DNA of 27,500 nucleotides from Glandiceps talaboti (Eukaryota > Hemichordata > Enteropneusta > Spengelidae), in contig NC_135561.1 of the NCBI RefSeq assembly GCF_964340395.1, forward strand, positions 7,996,232 to 8,023,731, read 5' to 3'. The notes under the pieces are model-generated. The model saw only the letters and a program-made list of their open reading frames with translations, was not told the DNA's origin and did not search any database. Position numbers and translations under genes: made by a program. Positions 1 through 14,650 of this stretch are shown here, piece after piece. Numbering within the stretch: the stretch's first letter is position 1; the number at the start of each line of letters is the position of its first letter.

Positions 1-778
1 GACTCTTAACAGAAGTATCAAAGCTTTCCACGCCACTAAGACGTTTGTTTACATCTTCCATGTCCTGCACAAGACTTTCAAGAATTTGAAATCTTTCCTA
101 TGTTTAAGAAATATATAGGAAAAGAATGTTAACGATGATAAGGGAATATAGGGGACATCTTAGTGGGAGCGTAGCTTATTTCACATCTCAAACCCTCACT
201 TCAGCTAACAATGCATATTTTGTGTACAACTGCCAACTTTAAACCCTGAATAGCGAAACACCTGTAACTCTCAAACATTCTTGCTGTTTCACATTCTCAC
301 TTCCACCTATTATTAAATCATAATCATAAATCATAAATTATTAAATCACAAATTATTGTTTTATACAGCATATTAATTTCAAAAGTCTATGTACGCTACA
401 CATTTCTTAAGGGCCAATATACAAGATATGTATATTTTAAAACTGATAAAATAAATTCATATACTAGTTCTAATGAAGATAAGATAGGAAAAACAAACGA
501 AGAACAGCGTAACATACCAAAACTTCATCGTGATGATTATTACTGTCAGCTGGCTCTGGTACTATCAGGGGATCCAACTTCTCACTTTGACTATCTTGCG
601 CTAACGTCTCGATTTGACCACCTTGCACACCGACTCCAGATGTTGGAATATTTTCATTATCATGAACTGCCACTTCTACCTTTTGTGGTATAGCATTCTC
701 TACGGTTTTGACAGTACCTGCGTCGATGGTGAAAACAGTGGCCAGCAGCAAGCTAAGGTATACGAAGGCAAGTTGCAT
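1..778 (-). CDS. Secreted coiled-coil/kringle/C4-like protein, copy A (5' part, runs off left edge)
   Basis: Two exons are visible: exon 1 at 778-518 (87 codons) and the start of exon 2 at 97-1. The start is the ATG at 778, because the peptide from MQL onward aligns with copies B and C; the in-frame methionines upstream do not. Residues 1-20 form a hydrophobic signal peptide. The mature end GTVK.VENAIPQ is shared with the paralogs and is followed by an acidic, low-complexity linker. Exon 1 ends GAAGTTTTG|GTATGT (phase 0). Exon 2 begins after ATAG at 98 and reads ERFQILESLVQDMEDVNKRL, a heptad-like helix matching exon 2 of B and C. Kringle and C4-like exons are expected to the left of the window. 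The secreted location is inferred from the signal peptide. The function is unknown. Confidence 0.8.
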
Positions 779-848
779 TTTGCTTTTCGAGCAGTACCCC
801 CTCATGTGTCTTCGATCACAGGTATGAATAGTGCACAGTGGGGACCGT

Positions 849-874
849 GGTTTAAATAAAGTTGATGTCGTGAC
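849..874 (-). promoter_or_regulatory. Core promoter of copy A: TATA box plus TCACGACA box
   Basis: Read on the minus strand, TCACGACA (873-866) is followed by TATTTAAACC (858-849), about 70 bp upstream of the ATG at 778. The same two boxes at the same spacing precede copies B and C, while the sequence between and around them has diverged. This conservation, and not the match to a TATA consensus alone, supports the call. Transcription would be expected to start near 820. Confidence 0.7.
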
Positions 875-1972
875 AATCAAATGCTTATATCCTGTTATAA
901 TGAGCAGCATAGGGGACAGGATGTGTTGCTCCGTTATCACGACTGTTAAGGTGTTGATATGATGTTGTATCATTAACATGTCAGGACTTTGGACATTAGT
1001 CATAGACTAGACAGCGATATGGTTTATAAGAGAGATACACAAGTAGAAGACGGGTTGACAACATCTGACATAAAAAGAAAAGACGACATGAAAGCTGATT
1101 GACATGATATACGTAATATAATAATGTTTATTTGTAGTCATTATCTTGTTACAAAATCAAGAAATCTTAAATAGGGTATGGGTTTTAAAATGTTCATGTT
1201 GGAGCATCATTTCTTTCATTTTAAAGTCACAGTAACTATTAAACGTTGATACTGTATGGAGCAAACTATTCTATTAATATTAGTGGGAGGGGAACGGGAC
1301 ATCGTAGGGGTTTTCCCCGTACGGTATCATGATGCCAGCCTTGTTACGCTAAGTGACAGATCGATACGATATCTTATCAATTCTTTTAAATGGTCTCGTA
1401 GGTGCTAGTAAATCATGTAGCACGTCATCCTGTATGAATGAAACATAGACAATTAGAATGTTTAGACGGGTTCTGACTAATAAGTGAATACATATATTTC
1501 AAATATATAGCATACGTATTATTATCATAAAGGATTCTTGTCATTACCGGCATCTAATTATGGTGACTGCCACAGGTATTTTTTCAACACAAATACATTA
1601 CTTTGTACTGGTGTGTAATGATATTGCCAACACATATCAGTAGCAATAGTCTGAATGTGTAGAATTAGCTGTCACTACTAAATACCAGTCGTCAAATACA
1701 AGCCGATATAAACTTTCACACGAGTGAAAATATTTATAACACCTAAAACCTCAATTAAACTATTCTAGTATAACGTTAGCGATAATGTATGCCTTCTATG
1801 ACGTCACAGTTGTCTTCTGGTATTGTTAGAACAGTTGATGGCATAGTACGAATTTCCTCGACAATTGTTATAGATAATGAAAGCACATAAAATGTATTAT
1901 ACGTGATCTCAGTAGCTAATACCCATTGTGATTATTGTTCTCCAATGTGTCAATGCCACGGAGATTACAATT
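850..1972. repeat. Segmental duplication, 5' flank of copy A (pair of 13308-14503)
   Basis: From the promoter upstream, this 1.1-kb block matches 13308-14503 at high identity. Long runs such as the segment from CATGTCAGGACTTTGGACATTAG to the TGCCACGGAGATTACAATT end are nearly identical. The 13.3-kb copy has an extra segment of about 60 bp near 13880-13935. Short open frames in the block are not conserved (the frame starting MGFKMFML is stopped in this copy), so it is non-coding. The right edge is sharp, just after GAGATTACAATT. Confidence 0.85.
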
Positions 1973-2414
1973 CACTTAGTACGTCATAATTAAACAAATT
2001 TTATTTGCGGAAAGTAAGTCAAAATAATTATTACATAATACCAGTATGTATATTAATGGTGCAAATCTAGAGATCTGATTGGTCAAGATCGACACAAGTA
2101 ACTTTTACGCTCGTGCCTATATGTAGTCAACTGATCAAAACTTCAGGGATTCCCATCCTAAGAATTGGTTTATTGCCTACTTACATCACACTTCATTTCA
2201 ACTTCTGAATGTCTTCATTATAAAGATTGCAACAAACAATTCCCCGCATATTAGATATATCATAAGTTACCAAACCTAGAAGTATACAGATAGATATATT
2301 GCCTATAATTCAACAAGGAAAATCTTTATATTAATCGTTATAGTGGCGTACATGTGTTTTGTCACCCCGGAAATTAACTATCCAGAAACGTTAAATGAGT
2401 ATATGCATAATAGT
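1973..2414. other. Intergenic, no supported gene
   Basis: AT-rich sequence between the duplicated 5' flank of copy A and the 3' end of copy B. I see no exon-like frame with splice sites and no RNA gene. It should contain the 3' end of the copy B transcript. Confidence 0.5.
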
Positions 2415-2415
2415 T

Positions 2416-5766
<3,351 letters not shown>

Positions 5767-5824
5767 TTTCTCTGCATACAGTACCATCGTCACTTGACTA
5801 TGTCTGATAAACAGCACATTGTCA

Positions 5825-5850
5825 GGTTTAAATACTATTGGTGTCGTGAC
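5825..5850 (-). promoter_or_regulatory. Core promoter of copy B: TATA box plus TCACGACA box
   Basis: TCACGACA at 5849-5842 and TATTTAAACC at 5834-5825 on the minus strand, 59 bp upstream of the ATG at 5766. Spacing and sequence match the blocks before copies A and C. Confidence 0.7.
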
Positions 5851-5967
5851 TATTGAGTGTTGGATACTGATAACCTATACTTATTAAGTTCAAAGGAACA
5901 GGATATGGCATGGCATGAAATAACAATGAGATTAGATGAGATGATGTGGTGTGGTGTATTATCTTGA

Positions 5968-6761
5968 CTATTTGCCGAATTGCAAAATAAAGGTAAAGCA
6001 AAGGGGATTTCCAGCTCAAAATTACTGACAGCTTTGTCCAAGGACACGTCAACATTTCTTTGCTGTCTGTGACTTGGAAGATTGCCAGAATCATGACACC
6101 ATAGATGCCTTTATTACTAGTATAAACATTAAACTACAGGCGTCAGCGAATATTTTAGCCGTGTAGACACCTTTATATCATGTTACTGCATATATATGTA
6201 TATGTGCCTCTCAAATCATAATTTCAAACCACTGTTTTACGGTGTAAAGTTGTCTAACAGAATATAAACTGTATTTTGCATCTGATATTCAGCTGATAAT
6301 AATATGATTGAAGGAAGAAAACGGCCTGATACATTATACGTGTGGCACATTTCAGAATTGTAGCCATATATGTTACTATGGTTACATCAACCTCACCTCA
6401 GTAATGATTGTAAACAACTAAAAGCGTGAATGAATCTTTAAGTTAGTTGTTTACAATTATTACTGAGGTGAGGTTGCTGTAACCATGGTAACACATATGG
6501 CTACACTTCTATAATGTACTACAAGCAAACAACTCAAAATACGTACAACACATATACGCAAGCATAAACAGTGTGCAAACACGCCGAATAAAGCACAGTC
6601 ATGAAGAAACACAGCAACACTTATCACACAGTCACATGAAAGCAAACATACACTCATCCATGTCGTAGATAAGTGTAGAATATCAGCAAGAAGTCGACAT
6701 ATCTTTAGAATGTGTGCAATATAGGATAAGAAATGACGGCACTACATTTTAAATTGAAAAC
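5968..6761. repeat. Segmental duplication upstream of copy B (pair of 15689-16560)
   Basis: From CTATTTGCCGAATTGC to GGCACTACATTTTAA this matches 15689-16560 over about 0.8 kb, including the foldback hairpin at 6354-6510. The 15.7-kb copy carries two extra segments, one after the first 20 bp and one of about 65 bp near 15825-15890. No conserved frame is seen, so it is non-coding. Confidence 0.85.
6354..6510. repeat. Foldback (long hairpin) element, copy 1
   Basis: Arms 6354-6421 and 6443-6510 (68 bp each) are inverted complements with few mismatches, separated by a 21-bp loop. The arms contain CAACCTCACCTCAGTAAT and a GTTAC-ATGG-TAAC palindrome. A second copy lies at 16152-16308 inside the duplicated block. 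It resembles a small non-autonomous foldback transposon. Target-site duplications are not evident. Confidence 0.85.
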
Positions 6762-6765
6762 AATA

Positions 6766-6771
<6 letters not shown>

Positions 6772-6832
<61 letters not shown>
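6772..6832. repeat. (TA)n microsatellite
   Basis: About 60 bp of alternating TA following a short GTGTGTGT tract, just right of the duplicated block upstream of copy B. Confidence 0.95.
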
Positions 6833-6835
<3 letters not shown>

Positions 6836-8279
6836 AGTGATGATACGTTGATTTCTATTGACTTTTAAAATATGCTTAATTGGTGAACTTATCTTGTTTG
6901 CACACGCACGGTCAGAGAAAGCGTTAACCACGTGTAACTGCATTGTAGACTAAATTACATCACCGGGATCGTCCTTATCATCCCTCCCCTTTCGAACCGT
7001 TCGTGCGGAATGGGATGTAGGAGCGCCCACAACGGCTGATCTTTGAGCCTGCTTAAGGGTTAAATGTAAAATGACAGGCAAAAGTTCGACAACTAAAGCT
7101 TGTAGTTACATGTAACACCAGTTGCATAGACTCAGCTTAATTCACATTATGATATATCGCCAATATTCATTAACATGCATATGCGTTAAAATATTAAGCG
7201 TTCGCCATTCATGTGTTTAAATATTACTGATAGAATGAGCAATTAAGTATACAACCTCGTGACTGTTACTTGGTGCCTTTCTCATTCCGTGAATTTACGC
7301 CACCTGTTACATGTAAAAACATTCAATTATGCAACTTATGCGTATTCTTCAACAAGAGGGCGTTGTTCTCGTGGCGACCATTGAATACATTCCAATAATT
7401 TCCGAACTTATTTGTAGCCACCAGGTGTTATTTATAGTATATGTAAATTTAATAGGTCAATTGATAGGTCAATATATTTTACTAACTATATGTCTCAATT
7501 TGTGCCAGTTGTGTTCAATATACGAAAGGTGTTTGTAGGAGTGAAAAGATATCTTCTATGATAACTCTTGACTTGAAGATAAATAATATTATCCAAAAAC
7601 ATTGTACAAAAGACTGTTCCATATTATCGTTCATGATATTTTATTTACAGAAAGGTTTAGCTTATTGTTCAATGATGTCACATTCGAATAATCAAAGAGA
7701 CAAAAAAGTCACTTAGGATTTGTTAGATAGACTTGTTTGATTGTCACGTGTTCAATTGCTGTACCTAAGTAAATAACAAAATAAAAAAGAATTTGCGATT
7801 ATGTGCATTATGTATTGTATTTGTGTTGCAGTACTGACAAGATTGTACCATACAATGTTCGAAAATAAAACTGAACTATTTACGATACTGTATGTATATA
7901 TACAAATAGACATGCAAGTATATGGATATTAGCCTGAGAGTAAGGATGATCTTTTGTTATTAAATTTTTTTCTTTTCTTAAGTTTGCTCATTTCTAATTT
8001 GGTTCGATCTTATTGACTTTTTTGTTTTTCTTCCATGAACTCTGCTAGGAATCATATATCATGGATTGATAAAACATGACAATTTGACCTATCATATAAG
8101 ACTAAAGTTTGATAAGAATATCAACTCAAACGCAAAACTTAGCACCTCATATTGTGTCACCGGTGAGACTACTGTTTTAAACTCCTAATTTCCCTTCAAT
8201 TCAGTAACAATTCACGGGCTAACGTTGCAGCGATCGCGAGATGAATCATAATATATATTATACAGTCATTGATGTAAAA
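6833..8279. other. Intergenic between copy B promoter side and copy C 3' end, no supported gene
   Basis: About 1.4 kb, AT-rich. The longest frame (7329-7538, plus) has no splice context, no recognisable motif and no duplicate elsewhere. No RNA gene is recognised. The last few hundred bases should hold the 3' UTR and poly(A) site of copy C, but I see no AATAAA in the first 100 bp after its stop. Confidence 0.5.
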
Positions 8280-11200
8280 TTACTTAGTGCAGACAGCACA
8301 GGTAAGCTCATATCCATCCACATATGGGCCACATGGCATCGATCCTCCAAGGACACACCGGCTTTCAACATTAAACAATCGAGCGTTAACGGATGTTGCA
8401 GTCTCTGAGTCTGGTAGTGGTTTTGCATCGTGATCTAGACATACAAACTCTGATTCAATGTTTGAGTTGCGTGCTGAAACCAGATATCCGTGGTATTCCT
8501 CAGTCCACGTTTCATCTGGACAGACGTTTCTTGCGGGTACCATGACAACAGTGCTTCGCGAAGGAACTCTACAAACTGCACAGGGCGGGTCATGACCATC
8601 TAAATAAGCCAATGAACCATATTCTGTTCTGTAACCTGTGTCGTAAATGTACCCTCTAGCTGTTTGCACGCCAGAAACAACTTCGTCATATATTGGTTGA
8701 AATGGCATACAAAGAAACTGGGTACCTCCTCCTGGTTCGTTATAAAGAGTGCCTCCTACAAATCCTGTCGATGTATATAAAAAAGGCGAAACGCTCGATA
8801 AATCAAAAACATTTGCGTTATTTGCATTATAATATTTAACTTTATTCAAATGCTTTAGGGAGAGTTATCGTGGCGTCATACTATATACTAAACACAATTT
8901 TTACAGTTGAATACAGGTATGATTCCAGTGAATGAAAGCTAGATGAAACTAATAACATTGTTTAAGTTACTTCAATCGCTGCTGGTGCTTATGCCTATTC
9001 AACATTAGCATTCCAAATGTATTTGAATAATAGACATTACTCCCCACCATCTATATTTGAACCAAATCAAAATGGGGTAGACATGTAAAATACAAGATGC
9101 TTTCCCAATACCTACGACTCCCAAAGCATGGACAATGCTCACCTACTTGCATATCTCTTACAAAAGAATTCGCATATATGATAGGAAAATTACATAATTA
9201 GATTTCGGGTACCAATATAAACATTTCATCTCGACCACAATTTGTCGATTCACATTTAATTGTAAACGAGTGTTTTAGGTGCATTTTGAAGACGACCTGA
9301 AGTAAACTATGTGGAACTGTGTTACATATGTCGCCTCCGTAAAATAACCAGACCTCTGGAATATCACTATCAACACATTGTTGTATACATAAAAACGCGA
9401 GATTTGTTGTCAATGGCCGAATTGACAGAGGTCGGGGTTCGCGCCTTAGTGTGGATTTGATTCAAACATAGACATCGTACACTGTATATCATTCAAAGTT
9501 GCCAAGCACCAAGTAGAGAATAGCATCTTTCAGTTTGACACGACTGAACATTCACCACTTTTTGGGGCTGGGCACTCCGGTTTTTCCTGCTCTAAACAGA
9601 TACGATAAAGCCTATGAGTAGCGATCCGCTGATATTCTTAAAGGAGACGCCAGTATAAATACTAGTTTATACTATATCACATTTTCTCACCGTTATAAAC
9701 CCAATCAGCTGACTCCGGACAGTCTAATTGCCCATACCGTATATACGTTGACCCACCTTGAATGGTTATACCTGCAAGAAGTGTGAAAACATGATTTGTT
9801 ACAATGCAATGCTTTATTTAACTGCCCAATCATATAGACATGTACATCAACGATATATAACCATTATTGTTGTTATCATTATTCATAGATGCCTCCGATT
9901 AGAACATCATTTTAGCATCCACCCTAGATAATTGACAAAAACAAAAATGGTAGTAATTTCCACTATGTTCACTTGATTTATAATTCATGAGCTATAAGTA
10001 CCTCCTTCACATGCTTCCTGTGGTATCCCTACATCACAGTATTCTGTTCGAACATCGCTGTCTGTTGTAAAACACCATGGTCTTGTGGCGCCATCCGGGT
10101 TTCTGCAGTAGTTGTGGTTACCAAGACCGGCGTATTTATACATGTCATCGGTAAAGCTATGGGAATGGGGTTGTTGGTCGGTCCATTTTTGGCAATCACG
10201 ATTCCCAACAGTGGTAGACACAGAGCCACGGTAATCTATTCCATTTGGATTTGTATAGCATTCTATTGCTGTAAATTATGATATATCGATTATTCTTTTT
10301 GAGTAAGAGGATAAAATAAAGTTCTGTGTTCAGAATAATAAGGAATAAAATTTGTTTTTAAAAAATTTCACGACATCGTAACAATACATGAGTTTAAAAG
10401 CAGTGACGTCGTGATAGAAAATGAAGACTTATAACATGATAATCTATTCAATGTACTTACAACGGTGGGATAAAACCTGTTTCGGAAACAGTTCGTCTTT
10501 GATTTAATTGGTCTAAAGCTAAAGACACTTACAACCACGGCACGGTAACATTTAATCATGGTAGTTTCACTGGTACCGAAAGAATTCACACGAAGGGGAA
10601 TTATCGACGCTTTTCGCACTTCAAATCCTCCGAAATATTTGTACCATGAAATTTGAACATTTCAATACTTTCAGCGTACATTGCCAAAGACAAAAAGATA
10701 TTATATAGTAATGTATTTAATTCAATTCCATCAGTAAACTATATCTACACTGCATTAACTATGCATTCCAGTATACAATTACAGGTGATCAACAGATAAT
10801 TGTTTTAATTTATTTCATACCATTGTCGACTGCTGTGAATTCAAGCAATTGATCCACCCGGTAAGATTGAGAAGTCAGTCTATCAAGTTCATTCTTGACG
10901 TCAGTGCCAGATTCGTCTATTCCTGTAAGCTGCTGACTTTGATCGTTAAGACGTTCATTAACTGTCCGAAGGAGAACTTCAACCATCTCTAACCTAGACT
11001 GAATACATTAAGAATACATGTAAATTTCATTGTTGCATTCCTGCAAAGAAAATACCAGTTGGTTTTGTAATTAGATGGTGTACACAGTACTCTCGAAAAT
11101 GCACCACCAAATAAAGCATATAAGAAATTGAAGAGAAACGTCACAAGAACATGGTGATCAGCGTATGAATCCAGGCAAACAAATATTCCAAAAGAAAGAG

Positions 11201-13129
11201 CACAATCCGATTACGTACTTAGCCACGATTTTAATCCCCACAATGAAATATACAGTAATATGGGTCAAACCGATTTTTTACACGATTTTCTGAAAACAAG
11301 AAAGTGTCATTCTTGAAAATAAATAATGAGGGACCTTCGATTTAATTATACTATAGCTATATGGATTTTATATTGACACGAATATAATATTTTATAATTC
11401 CACATTTGAAAGTATTTCATGAAAGGTTCCTAGAGAAAACCATTGCAATGTCTATTAAAATACACTGGCTACAACTTAAACAGGGGCATTTTGTGTTAAG
11501 CGACAAAACATAAACGGAGTGTCCAGTACCACCACGGTGGCACGAGCCGTTCCTCTATGGAACGGCTAGTGCCTCAACCCGCATAATTTCTCGTCGCTGA
11601 ACATTTCCCATCAAATAAATCACACAGAGCTTCTCAACCACTCCCATTCTACCTTAAAACACCAAATACAAACCAATTATTTCATTTCTCGTGCGGCTCC
11701 CAACAACTGAAAAAGTCTCCGTGGCGTCAGCCATTCGGCCGGGTATGTACCGATGTCATACATACGCACAATAACGCTGACACTTGTGACAGCGCCACCA
11801 AGGAGACTTTTTTGACTGGTTGTGCGCTGCACGAGAAATGAATAATAGGTTCCCAGTTGGTGTTTTAAGGTACAATGGAAGCATTTGAATAGTTACATGG
11901 GATCTATTTCTTGGGAAATGTTCAACGACGAGAAATATCGTGGTCCCGGGGTATCGTGGGTAGTGCACGTGGTACTAGCCATTTCATTAAGGAACGGCTA
12001 GTGCCACCGCGGTGACAGTAGTCTATCCAGTGAGGGCCGGCTACTGACCGTGACCGGGTGGTACTAGACTCGGCCAAAGGTAAATTCGATAAAAAAGTTC
12101 GGAAACCTTAAAAGGTCATTTTACCTAATTAGCATTGATTTTTAACAGGTTTAATGCTTGAAAGCTAATTAGATTTGATTCTGTCCACATTCTAGTTTGA
12201 CTTTTCCCCCATATACATATTATTAATGGCAGTGCTCAATGAATTATACAACCCGTAACACCAAAGTAAAGTGTTTTCTGTGTGTACCGCAATCGTTTGT
12301 AGCATCCATATTAAGTGTAAAAGAATAATGTTTCATTTGCTAATTGGTCACATTAGAAAGGGCACATGCTAGGCTTGTAAATAAACCAATTGAAACAGTA
12401 TACTTTTACACTTGATATGAATGTTGTAATACAATATCGAAGCACGCTGGGACATACACTTTCAGTCACAGTGATCGGAACGTATACTTTCACGGCGTGA
12501 ATGGTTACGTTTTTAGTGCAAATCCAACGTATTCTGGTCGATAGAGGCACTGCTTTGAGGGTCCGTACCATGAAATATAAATTCATTACGTTTTCTTACC
12601 GAGATGTGTGTATAGCAACTGGCACAAGTTTACTTGTAGATGATTCAATACACTTCGTGGTACAATATTACAAGTATGTCATTATATTTTACAAAATTGT
12701 TTTGAAAAATCCAGTTGCAGCTAGTACAGTTTTACAGTGTTTTTATGTTGGGTGGAATTTATGTTTCAAGCTTAGCTACTAATATTGTTCAAGACCTAAT
12801 TATGACTCGCACTGTAAATCAATACTCGCCCAGGAAAGACAGCAAGACTAAAAGTCGCAAAGAGTAGCTACAACACATACAATTGATAATATCAAACATA
12901 CCAATACGTCAGCTTGACTACCAATATTTTCAGTTAAGTCTTCATTTGTATCAGAATCCGACTTTTCCACTTGATCATCTTGCAGTTCAGGTATTGGAAT
13001 CAGTGTGTCATGAACAGCTGTTCCTTCATCATCATCTTGTGGTATAGCATTCTCAGCTAATTTAACCGTGCCGGCTTCGATGTTGAAAGCTGTGACTAAC
13101 AGCAACAGGAATATGGAGATGAGTTGCAT
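8280..13129 (-). CDS. Secreted coiled-coil/kringle/C4-like protein, copy C (complete, 5 exons)
   Basis: Exons: 13129-12902, 10998-10821, 10268-10002, 9771-9691 and 8764-8280, totalling 1239 bp (412 aa plus stop). Phases 0,1,1,1 are the same as copy B, and exons 3 (267 bp) and 4 (81 bp) have identical lengths in both. Residues 1-19 are a signal peptide, followed by GTVKLAENAIPQ and an Asp/Glu-rich linker. Residues 77-135 are predicted coiled coil (MVEVLLRTVNERLNDQ). Residues 139-222 are a full six-cysteine kringle (CQKW, NHNYCRNPDG, PWCFTTD, EYCDV). Residues 225-412 are the C4-like domain (GGSTYIRYGQLDCP, PPCAVCRVPSRS, PARNVCPDETW, GPYVDGYELTCAVC). All donors are GT and all acceptors AG. Intron 1 (1.9 kb) holds a foldback element. 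The kringle lacks the second Asp of the DxD lysine-binding motif (NPDGATRPW), so classical lysine binding is unlikely. Confidence 0.87.
11528..12016. mobile_element. MITE/foldback element in intron 1 of copy C
   Basis: Long imperfect inverted repeat: left arm 11528-11726, right arm 11793-12016, central loop about 66 bp. Shared arm motifs include CCRCGGTGGCAC at the tips, TTTCTCGTCGYTGAACATTT, TACCTTAAAACACCAA, ATTTCATTTCTCGTG and AAAGTCTCCKTGG. Each arm also has a small hairpin near its tip built on AGCCGTTCC/GGAACGGCT. It has no coding capacity, and introns 1 of A and B lack it, so it probably inserted after the gene duplications. Clear target-site duplications were not found. Confidence 0.8.
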
Positions 13130-13195
13130 TTTTCTCTATAAGCAGTAACACTTTAGGTATCCAGCTTGGTATGTGTGGTCCACACCAGGTGTCGG

Positions 13196-13221
13196 GGTTT
13201 AAATAACGTTAGTGTCGTGAT
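13196..13221 (-). promoter_or_regulatory. Core promoter of copy C: TATA box plus TCACGACA box
   Basis: TCACGACA at 13220-13213 and TATTTAAACC at 13205-13196 on the minus strand, 67 bp upstream of the ATG at 13129. It has the same arrangement as copies A and B. Confidence 0.7.
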
Positions 13222-13305
13222 GTGCAAAGGCTAATTACCAAATGTAATTCACATCCGTGTTGTAATATAGTTACCATTGTACACAGGGTTGGTATTGTCG
13301 ATAGC

Positions 13306-13332
13306 AGTTTAAATTAAACTTGATGCCGTGAC
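13306..13332 (-). promoter_or_regulatory. Second, tandem promoter block upstream of copy C
   Basis: About 110 bp upstream of the first block. On the minus strand TCACGGCATCAAG is followed by TTTAATTTAAAC. It resembles the copy A block but has one substitution in each box. The sequence between the blocks is also repeated (TAATTACCA and TTGTAATATA recur in both units), so this is a tandem duplication of the promoter unit. It may be an alternative promoter or a decayed one. Confidence 0.5.
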
Positions 13333-14503
13333 AGTCAAGTGGTAATTACCAGTAAACACTATATTGTAATATATACAGATATCCTGTTATATTGGACAGG
13401 ATACGGACAGGATGTGATGTTCCGTTATCACGACTGTAAAGGTGTTGATATGATTTTATGCCATTAACATGTCAGGACTTTGGACATTAGTCATAGACAG
13501 CAATAAGGTTTATAAGAGAGATACACAAGTAGAAGACGGGTTGACAACATCTGACATAAAAAGAAAAGACGACATGAAAGCTGATTGACATGATATACGT
13601 AATATAATAATGTTTATTTGTAGTCATTATCTTGTTACAAAATCAAGAAATCTTAAATAGGGTATGGGTTTTAAAATGTTCATGTTGGAGCACCATTTCT
13701 TTCCTTTTAAAGTCACAGTAACTATTAAACATCGATACTGTATGGAGCAAACTATTATATTAATATTAGTGGGAGGAGAACGGGACATCGCAGGGGTTTT
13801 CCCCGTAAGGTATCATGATGACAACCTTGTTACGCTAAGTGACAGATCGATACGGTATCTTATCAATTCTTTTAAATGGTCAATTAATATCGCTTAATTC
13901 TGTTTGTACCGATATGTAAAAAGCGGCTGTTTATAGTATGTGCTAGTAAATCATGCTGCATGTTATCATGCATGAAATGTTTAGACGGGTTCTGACTAAT
14001 AAGTGCATACGTATATTTCAAATATATGGCAAGTATTATTATCATAAAGGATTCTTGTCATTGCCGGCATCTAATTTGGGTGACTGCCACAGGTATTTTT
14101 TCAACACAAATATATAATAAGCAATTTACTTTGTACTGGCGTGTAATGATATTGCCTACACATATATCAGTAGCTATAGTCTGAATGGTGTAGAATTAGA
14201 TATCACCATTAAATACCAGTCGTCAAATACAAGCCAGTATAACCTTTTCTCGCAAGTGAAAATATTTATAATACATAAAACCTCAATAAAACTATTCTAG
14301 TATGATGTTAATGATTATGTATGCCTTCTATGACGTCACATTTATCTTATGGCATTGTTAGAACAGTTGATGGCAGAGTACGAATTTCCTCGACAATTGT
14401 TATAGATAATGAAAGCACATAAAATGTATTATACGTGATCTCAGTAGCTATACTCATTGTGATTATTGTTCTTCAATGTGTCAATGCCACGGAGATTACA
14501 ATT
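13308..14503. repeat. Segmental duplication upstream of copy C (pair of 850-1972)
   Basis: This 1.2-kb block matches the promoter-side flank of copy A at high identity. It differs by small indels, by an extra segment of about 40 bp just beyond the promoter block, and by an extra segment of about 60 bp near 13880-13935. The match ends abruptly after GAGATTACAATT, where the next duplicated segment begins at once. Confidence 0.85.
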
Positions 14504-14504
14504 T

Positions 14505-14650
14505 TAAAAAAAAAAGACATTGTATCTGTTAATTAGTAGTCAATATTATCTGTAGGTAGTGTGTAGTGGCAAGTTTAAATCTTGAGTGGAAGCTTGATTT
14601 TGAATCTGTCACCATATTAAAACTGTACTAGTTGTAACTGGTGTATCGTT
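14505..14650. repeat. Relic of copy B-type intron 1 (pair of 4965-5105)
   Basis: This begins directly at the end of the copy A-type flank duplication and matches part of intron 1 of copy B. No signal-peptide exon follows within the next kilobase on the expected side, so it is a relic of a gene copy that lost its coding exons or was assembled by recombination. Confidence 0.75.

Noticed and set aside
13664-13897. 77-codon plus-strand frame starting MGFKMFML in the duplicated flank
   Set aside because: The paired block at 1180-1400 interrupts this frame with an early stop, so the frame is not conserved between the duplicates.
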